Source of the DNA: Arthrobacter sp. PGP41
GTDB taxonomy: Bacteria; Actinomycetota; Actinomycetes; Actinomycetales; Micrococcaceae
Reading direction: 5' to 3'
Assembly (NCBI RefSeq): GCF_002953935.1
Contig: NZ_CP026514.1
Span: 372,001 to 436,000 of the forward strand
Length of the DNA: 64,000 nt
Shown: one piece after another, positions 59,076 through 64,000 of the stretch
Position numbering within the stretch: the first letter of the stretch is position 1
Layout: the number at the start of each line of letters is the position of its first letter
Translations under genes and position numbers: made by a program
Notes under the pieces: generated by a model
The model's database searches: none
The model's input: the letters and a program-made list of their open reading frames with translations, nothing else
What the model was told of the DNA's origin: nothing

Positions 59076-60404
59076 CTAGCCTTCCGCCGCCGTCGCGCGT
59101 TCCGCCTCCGGTGAACGGTCCAGGGGGTGGGCCAATTCGTCGTCGGGCATGCGCGCAGCGGCCATGGCAACCACTGCCATGACGGGGCATACGCCGCCGG
59201 CCACCAGGAAGATCAGCCAGATGGGCAGGACCTCGGCGGCCGGACCGGCCAGTGCCATGGACACCGGCATCAGGGCGAGCGACACGAAGAAGTCCAGGCT
59301 GGACACCCGGCCCAGCAGGTGCGGCGGGACGCGCCGCTGGAGCAGGGTGCCCCAGATGACCATTCCCACGCTGCCGGTGGCGCCGAAGACGAACAGCGCC
59401 GCGGCGATGGCCCAGAAGCTGTCCATGACGCCGACGGCGGCCAGGGGCAGGCTGCCGGCGCCCCAGGAAACCATCATCACCGTGAGGTAGCGGCGCGGCA
59501 GCCGGAAGGACGCCGTGAACAGCGAGCCAAGCGCTGCGCCAACTCCCATGACGGCCAGGAGGAAGCCGAACATGCGGGAGTCGCCGGCCAGCTGGTCGCG
59601 CACCACGAAGGGCAGCAGTACCTCGATGGGCCCGATCAGGAACAGCACGGAGATGCACGCCCAGATGAGGGTCCACAGCAGCCATGGTGTCCGCAGGGTG
59701 TAGCGGACTCCCTCGCGCAGGTCGTGGAAGAAGGATGTCCCGGCAGTCTCAGCGGCTTCACCGGCAGCCGCTCCGCGTTCCTGCGTCTCCGCCCCGTTGA
59801 CGGGCGCCTTCAGTGCATGCTGCCCCAGGAAGTTCAGGACGATGAAGGCCAGCAGGTGGCACGCCGCAACTGCCGTGACAGCGTGCGACGGCGACAGGGC
59901 AGCCACCACCAGGCCCGCCACGGCAGGACCCGCAGCCTGCTGGAGCACGGGCCGCATGGACCCCTCCATCCCGTTTGCAGCCAGCAGGTCCTGGGCGGGG
60001 AGGATGCGGGGCAGGATGGCAGAGTAGGCAGGGAAGAAGAAAGCGGCGCCAACGCCAAGGACAAAGGACCCCGCGGCAACGTGCCACAGCTGGAGCAGGC
60101 CGGCCATGGCCAGCCCGCTGACGGTGGCTATCACCGCAAGGTTGGCACCCTCCACGGCGATGATCAGTCGCCGCTGGGGGACCCGGTCCGCTGCGATGCC
60201 GCCCGCCAGGACGAACGCCACCAGGCCCGCGCTGCCCGCGGCGGCGACCAGGGAGAGCTCCAGGGGACCGCCGCCCAACTGGATCACCTGGTACACCATG
60301 GCCACGGCCCACATGCCGGAACCAAAAATCGAGATGGCCAACGCTGCGATGAGCACCCGGTACTCGCGGTGCGCAAAGGGCCGCAGGGCTTTAGGGGTGG
60401 GCAT
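59076..60404 (-). CDS. MFS transporter (drug exporter type)
   Basis: A 442-residue, 12-helix major facilitator protein beginning MPTPKALRPFAHREYRVLIAALAISIFGSGMW, typical of the DHA3-type enterobactin/macrolide exporter group. VLAGGIAADRVPQRRLIIAVEGANL is the loop 2-3 motif. The central loop (about residues 200-225) is hydrophilic. It ends in a polar tail. The gene is convergent with the GH65 operon, separated by 21 bases, and no regulator is linked. The substrate is unknown. Confidence 0.87.
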   Translation of the reverse strand: MPTPKALRPFAHREYRVLIAALAISIFGSGMWAVAMVYQVIQLGGGPLELSLVAAAGSAGLVAFVLAGGIAADRVPQRRLIIAVEGANLAVIATVSGLAMAGLLQLWHVAAGSFVLGVGAAFFFPAYSAILPRILPAQDLLAANGMEGSMRPVLQQAAGPAVAGLVVAALSPSHAVTAVAACHLLAFIVLNFLGQHALKAPVNGAETQERGAAAGEAAETAGTSFFHDLREGVRYTLRTPWLLWTLIWACISVLFLIGPIEVLLPFVVRDQLAGDSRMFGFLLAVMGVGAALGSLFTASFRLPRRYLTVMMVSWGAGSLPLAAVGVMDSFWAIAAALFVFGATGSVGMVIWGTLLQRRVPPHLLGRVSSLDFFVSLALMPVSMALAGPAAEVLPIWLIFLVAGGVCPVMAVVAMAAARMPDDELAHPLDRSPEAERATAAEG

Positions 60405-60563
60405 AGGGTAAGTCTAGGCTTTGGGCGGATGCCGGGGCGCCAGCCCACACGCCCTCCCGTCCGCGGCCGGGTGGGGAAGGGCACCGGCGGTAGCCTAATG
60501 TTAAGCAACCTTAGTATTAGCGATTCCGGCATCGGCCCGCCGGCGAGACAAACAGAGGTGACC

Positions 60564-61376
60564 ATGGCTAAGCGCAGCAACCCCGCAGTACGAATCGCGC
60601 AGGAAACCGCCCACAACGCGGTATTCGATGCCGACGGCAAGCCCAAACCCGGTGTCCACAACATGCTCCTCAAGGCGGTGGAGATCCAGCGCCCGCTGGT
60701 GGTGGCGTACATCCGCCGGCTGCAGAAGAGGCACCCCCGGGCCACGGCCGCGCAGCTGGCTGACATCCTGGAGCGCGACTACCTCCGCGCCGTCACCGGC
60801 GGCGGTGCGCTGGTGGGCGCAACCGCCGTGGTGCCCGGTGTCGGAACAGTCGCGTCCCTCGGACTTTCCGCCGCAGCAACCGTTGGATTCCTGGAAGCAA
60901 CAGCCCTCTACTCGACGTCCCTGGCAGAGCTGCATGGGATCCGGCTCACCAACCCCGAGAAGGCCAGCACCATGGTCATGGCCATCATGCTGGGCGAGGA
61001 AGGGACCGCGCTCCTGGGGACGCTCAGCGGCCAGGCAGCCGGCAGGGAAGTGAACGCCAACAAGGCCTGGGGCAACGTCCTTTCCAAGTCGATGGTGGTG
61101 CCGGGCTTCGGCAGCATCCGGAGCAGGATCCAAAAGGCCTTCCTTAAGAACCTCCTCAAGCGCCAGGGAAGTGCGCTGTTCGGCCGGGCCCTGCCGTTCG
61201 GCATAGGTGCTGTGGTGGGCGGAGCCGGTAACCTCATCATGGGGCGCGCTGTGGTGGCCAACGCCAAGGAGGCGTTCGGCCCCATGCCGGACACCATCCC
61301 CGGGGAGCTCACTGCTGCGGCCGCGGCACAGGACAACAAAACGCTGGAAGGCAACACTTTTGGATCTCAACGCTGA
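60564..61376 (+). CDS. hypothetical protein with glycine-rich hydrophobic helices
   Basis: A 270-residue protein (ATG 60564 with AGAGGTG before it). The charged N-terminal half ends at RRLQKRHPRATAAQLADILE. Hydrophobic Gly/Ala stretches follow at GGGALVGATAVVPGVGTVASLGLSAAAT and GRALPFGIGAVVGGAGNLIMGRAVV. The layout recalls EcsC or DUF697 membrane-associated proteins, but I cannot assign a family. The last 17 bases overlap the start of pxpA in another frame, so the two genes are translationally coupled. The promoter region contains AATGTTAAGCAACCTTAGTATTA-like AT-rich DNA, split here in description only. Confidence 0.65.
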   Translation: MAKRSNPAVRIAQETAHNAVFDADGKPKPGVHNMLLKAVEIQRPLVVAYIRRLQKRHPRATAAQLADILERDYLRAVTGGGALVGATAVVPGVGTVASLGLSAAATVGFLEATALYSTSLAELHGIRLTNPEKASTMVMAIMLGEEGTALLGTLSGQAAGREVNANKAWGNVLSKSMVVPGFGSIRSRIQKAFLKNLLKRQGSALFGRALPFGIGAVVGGAGNLIMGRAVVANAKEAFGPMPDTIPGELTAAAAAQDNKTLEGNTFGSQR

Positions 61377-62109
61377 CCTTGGCGAATCGTTCGGTTCATG
61401 GAAGATGGGGGACGACGCCTCCATGTTCCAGCTGGTCACCAGCGCCAATGTGGCCTGCGGCTTCCACGCCGGGGACCCCGTCACCATGCTGGACAGCTGC
61501 CGGGCCGCCTACGAACTCGATGTCACGGTCGGCGCGCACGTGGGGTACCGGGATTTGGCCGGCTTCGGCCGCCGCTCGCTGGACATGAGCTTCGATGAGC
61601 TGTTCGGCGACGTCCTGTACCAGTTGGGGGCGCTTGACGGCGTTGCCCACGCAGTGGGGGCGTCCGTGGACTACGTGAAGCCGCACGGAGCGCTCTACAA
61701 CCGGCTGGTGCAGGACGCCGAACAGGCTTCCGCTGTTGTGGCCGCCGTGAACGCCTACGATCCCGGCCTTCCCGTCCTTGGGCTGCCCGGGTCGGAGCTG
61801 CTGACGCAGGCGAAGGAGGCCGGCCACCCGGTCTTTGTCGAGGCGTTTGTGGACCGCGCCTACCTTGCCGACGGAACGCTGGTGCCGCGCTCACAGGAAG
61901 GTGCCGTGCTGCACGACGTCGACGCGATCGTCGAGCGGGCCGTGCGCCTTGCGACCAAGGGGGAAGTCGTGGCCCTGGACGGCAGCGTTGTACAGGTCCG
62001 GCCGGATTCCCTGTGCATTCACGGTGACACTCCGGGAGCCGTTGGGATGGCTGCCGCCGTCCGGACGGGGCTGGAGGCAGCCGGCGTGGAACTGGAGCCG
62101 TTCGCCTAG
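61360..62109 (+). CDS. pxpA: LamB/YcsF family protein (5-oxoprolinase subunit A)
   Basis: A 249-residue protein, TTG start at 61360 with GGAAGG eight bases upstream. The signature LDLNADLGESFGSWKMGDDA, NVACGFHAGDPVTMLDSC, VGAHVGYRDLAGFGRR and VKPHGALYNR is complete. PxpA works with PxpB and PxpC to hydrolyse 5-oxoproline. Those partners are not adjacent here. The start overlaps the preceding gene by 17 bases. A long palindrome (62118-62184) follows. Confidence 0.9.
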   Translation: MDLNADLGESFGSWKMGDDASMFQLVTSANVACGFHAGDPVTMLDSCRAAYELDVTVGAHVGYRDLAGFGRRSLDMSFDELFGDVLYQLGALDGVAHAVGASVDYVKPHGALYNRLVQDAEQASAVVAAVNAYDPGLPVLGLPGSELLTQAKEAGHPVFVEAFVDRAYLADGTLVPRSQEGAVLHDVDAIVERAVRLATKGEVVALDGSVVQVRPDSLCIHGDTPGAVGMAAAVRTGLEAAGVELEPFA

Positions 62110-62117
62110 GCCTGAAG

Positions 62118-62184
62118 AGCAACGCGGGGTCACTTTTGGCCCGTGCGGGGCCGTTTATTGGGCGCTAAGTGACCTCGCGTTGCT
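62118..62184. terminator. 18-bp near-perfect palindrome between convergent pxpA and DUF445 gene
   Basis: AGCAACGCGGGGTCACTT (62118-62135) matches the reverse complement of 62167-62184 at 17 of 18 positions, with extra inner pairing. It contains GGGTCACTT, as does 13199. It probably terminates both convergent genes. Confidence 0.65.
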
Positions 62185-62201
62185 TGGAAAAGGGCGATTG
62201 C

Positions 62202-63560
62202 TCACCCAAATATCAGGTGCGCCACCGTAAAAATTGCCAACCCGGCAAGCGAGCCCACCACGGTGCCGTTGATCCGGATGAACTGCAGGTCCTTGCCCAC
62301 CTGGAGTTCGATCTTTTGCGAGGTTTCCTGCGCATCCCAGCGGGCCACGGTATCGGTGATCACTCCGGCGATGTCGGAGCGGTACGTCCGCACCAGGTAG
62401 CCGGCGGCATCGCCGATCCAGGTGTTCACTTTCCCGGCGAGCTCGGGTTCGCTGACCAGCCGGGAGCCGAAGTCGCGGACGGCAGCCTTGAACTTGATGG
62501 TCAGTTCGCTCCCGGGATCATCCACCGCGCCCAGGAGGGCGTTCTTCACGGTGCCCCAGGTGCGGGAGGCGAGTTCGCGCACCTCGGGATCGCCGAGAAC
62601 CTGGGCCTTGATGTCCTCGGCGCGGGCAATCATCGCCGGATCGTGCTGCAGGTCCTGCGCGAGGTCGTTCAGGTACTTGTCGATCGACTGCCGTACCTGG
62701 TGGTTCGGGTCGGCCTGCACCGCGCGAACGAACTTGAGGATCTCCACATAGACCTTGTCGCCCACCAGTCCGTCTACGAACTGCGGCACCCATGTGGGGG
62801 AGCGGTCGGACACCAGGTGGGTGACCGTATCGTGGTTGTCATCCACCCAGTCGGCGGCCCGGTCCACCAGCAGGTCCACCAGCTTGTGATGGTGCCCGTC
62901 GTGGAAAATGCGCTCGGCCATCTTTCCCACGGGAGGTCCCCACGGCGGAGCCAGCAGGTGCTTGCGCACCATTCCCTCGATGACCGCCTGGACGTCGTCG
63001 TCGTTCAAAACCTTGAAAGTACCCCGGATCAGGGCGGCGCCTTCCTTGGCTACCCTGTCTGCGCCGCCCGGCGTGGCCAGCCATTCGCCGGCCCGGCGGG
63101 CAATGTTGACGCTGGCCAGCTTCTCCTGGACCACCTGCTCGGAGAGGAAGTTGGTCTCCACGAACTCGCCCAGCGAGGCGCCGATCTGGTCCTTCCGGCG
63201 CGGGATGATGGCTGTGTGCGGGATCTTGATGCCCATGGGGTACTTGAACAATGCGGTAACGGCGAACCAGTCAGCCAGCGCGCCCACCATGCCGCCCTCG
63301 GCTGCCGCCCGCACGTACTGCAGCCACGGATACTCCTTCTGCAGCGCGAAAGCGAAGACAAAAACCACCGCCATCACCACCAGCAGGCCCAGCGCCACCA
63401 GCTTCATCCTCCGCAGCGCTGCCGCCTTTTCGGCGTCGCCCGGGCTGAGGTGATGGACGACGGCGGCACGCGCCTTGGGGCGGCCCTTCGCGTGGGGCGG
63501 GGCGGAAGGCGTGGTCCCGGTGGGTGCTTCCCGGGTAGTTGGCTCAGAGTTCACCTGCAT
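62202..63560 (-). CDS. DUF445 family membrane protein
   Basis: A 452-residue protein of the YjiN/DUF445 family. A hydrophilic N-terminal tail leads to a transmembrane helix (MKLVALGLLVVMAVVFVFAF, about 50-70) and the conserved block WLQYVRAAAEGGMVGALADWFAVTALFKYPMGIKIPHTAIIPRRKD. A long helical, charged middle follows, and a final hydrophobic segment (VVGSLAGLAIFTVAHLIFG) anchors the C-terminus. The function is unknown. The gene is convergent with pxpA and divergent from the glycerophosphodiesterase gene. Confidence 0.88.
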   Translation of the reverse strand: MQVNSEPTTREAPTGTTPSAPPHAKGRPKARAAVVHHLSPGDAEKAAALRRMKLVALGLLVVMAVVFVFAFALQKEYPWLQYVRAAAEGGMVGALADWFAVTALFKYPMGIKIPHTAIIPRRKDQIGASLGEFVETNFLSEQVVQEKLASVNIARRAGEWLATPGGADRVAKEGAALIRGTFKVLNDDDVQAVIEGMVRKHLLAPPWGPPVGKMAERIFHDGHHHKLVDLLVDRAADWVDDNHDTVTHLVSDRSPTWVPQFVDGLVGDKVYVEILKFVRAVQADPNHQVRQSIDKYLNDLAQDLQHDPAMIARAEDIKAQVLGDPEVRELASRTWGTVKNALLGAVDDPGSELTIKFKAAVRDFGSRLVSEPELAGKVNTWIGDAAGYLVRTYRSDIAGVITDTVARWDAQETSQKIELQVGKDLQFIRINGTVVGSLAGLAIFTVAHLIFG

Positions 63561-63609
63561 GTGCCAAGCCTAGCCCCGCGGTCCGCGCCGGGTCGGCTAC
63601 CGTGTCTCC

Positions 63610-64000
63610 ATGACCAGTGACGCATCAGGGCCGCAGCGGCCCTTGGTCTTTGCCCACCGCGGTTCCAGCGCCGCCTTCGCCGAACACACCCGTGCCGCCT
63701 ATCTGCAGGCACTGGCAGACGGCGCCGACGGCGTGGAGTGCGATGTCCACCTCACACGTGACCAGCACGTTGTCCTCCTGCACGACGCCAACCTGGACCG
63801 CACCTCGGACGGAACCGGCCCCGTGGCCGAACGCACGCTGCGGGAACTGAGGCACCTGGATTTCTCGTCGTGGAAGGGCGTGCGTATTCCCGAAATGTAC
63901 GGGGCGCGGTCCGAGCAGCTCATGACCCTGCCCGAACTGCTGGTGATCCTCCGGGGCGCCGGCCGGCCGGTGAAGCTGGCGATCGAACTCAAGCACCCCA
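63610..64000 (+). CDS. glycerophosphodiester phosphodiesterase, N-terminal part
   Basis: The frame opens at ATG 63610 and runs off the window after 130 residues. The catalytic His16-Arg17 lie in LVFAHRGSSAAFAEHTRAAY, the metal ligands in GADGVECDVHLTRD, and the second histidine in LLHDANLDRTSDGTG. This is the GDPD-family active site that cleaves glycerophosphodiesters to glycerol 3-phosphate and an alcohol. No signal peptide is visible, so a cytoplasmic enzyme is likely. The last third of the protein is missing from the window. Confidence 0.9.
   Translation, partial: MTSDASGPQRPLVFAHRGSSAAFAEHTRAAYLQALADGADGVECDVHLTRDQHVVLLHDANLDRTSDGTGPVAERTLRELRHLDFSSWKGVRIPEMYGARSEQLMTLPELLVILRGAGRPVKLAIELKHP

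Noticed and set aside
59127..60563. Upstream extension of the 270-aa protein frame
   Set aside because: It is antisense to the MFS gene and of low-complexity composition. ATG 60564 with AGAGGTG gives the real start.
1..64000. tRNA, rRNA, CRISPR array, insertion sequence or phage genes
   Set aside because: I looked for cloverleaf-like segments, regularly spaced repeats, transposases and integrases and saw none. Short repeats found are inside genes or are terminator-like palindromes.

Overview
The window is high-GC actinobacterial DNA. Codon preference, GTG/TTG starts, and gene families such as DUF4193, DUF6458, GAF-ANTAR, Ku plus a Pol-PE-Lig type LigD, and desferrioxamine-type siderophore genes point to the Micrococcaceae, most likely Arthrobacter or Pseudarthrobacter. 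The genus is an inference from gene content and style. I see no rRNA, tRNA, CRISPR array, insertion sequence or phage. The window reads as chromosomal metabolic accessory DNA.

Region 1 (1-6537, +) is a sugar-acid operon: sugar ABC transporter (binding protein tail, two permeases, no ATPase in view), galactonate dehydratase, KDPGal-type aldolase, PfkB 2-keto-3-deoxy sugar acid kinase and a mannonate dehydratase with foreign-looking codon use. Region 2 (6652-10640) holds a DUF4193 protein, a TetR regulator with a DMT exporter, an aldo/keto reductase and a GAF-ANTAR antiterminator-type protein. Region 3 (10897-20708) holds MalQ, a large secreted alpha-amylase with tandem X25 modules, a lactonase-fold protein, a PrmC-like methyltransferase and a DUF222/HNH protein. 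Region 4 (20970-27419) holds two stress-type membrane proteins, a block of three aldo/keto reductases and an epimerase beside an XRE/MmyB-type regulator, a 72-aa protein and a dodecin.

Region 5 (27544-31952) is a GntR-controlled four-carbon acid-sugar locus: regulator, DUF1537 kinase, beta-hydroxyacid dehydrogenase, an unlisted 48-aa membrane peptide and an FBA-type class II aldolase. Region 6 (32100-34389) has an acyltransferase and small proteins. Region 7 (34671-40206) is an iron-box-preceded, translationally coupled NIS siderophore operon (decarboxylase, lysine N-hydroxylase, acyltransferase, IucA/IucC synthetase). Region 8 (40275-44773) has an SDR, a FUSC protein, an MHS-type symporter and a small hydrophilic protein. 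Region 9 (44905-48610) is the divergent NHEJ pair ligD/ku. Region 10 (48800-55409) has a methyltransferase, the fruR-fruK-fruA-ptsH fructose PTS operon, a DUF6458 protein and an esterase. Region 11 (55475-59054) is a beta-phosphoglucomutase/GH65 phosphorylase operon. Region 12 (59076-64000) has an MFS transporter, an unknown glycine-rich protein coupled to pxpA, a DUF445 protein and the start of a glycerophosphodiesterase gene.

The regulatory DNA gives the clearest new links. Near-identical LacI/MalR-type palindromes precede the alpha-amylase (16488) and the GH65/beta-PGM operon (55475), about 39 kb apart, suggesting one starch/maltose regulon with malQ between them. A duplicated TGTCTGACA operator marks the GntR locus, a DtxR/IdeR-like box the siderophore operon, a perfect inverted repeat over the -35 the fructose operon, and a TetR-type palindrome the exporter. 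Several convergent gene pairs are separated by long near-perfect hairpins.
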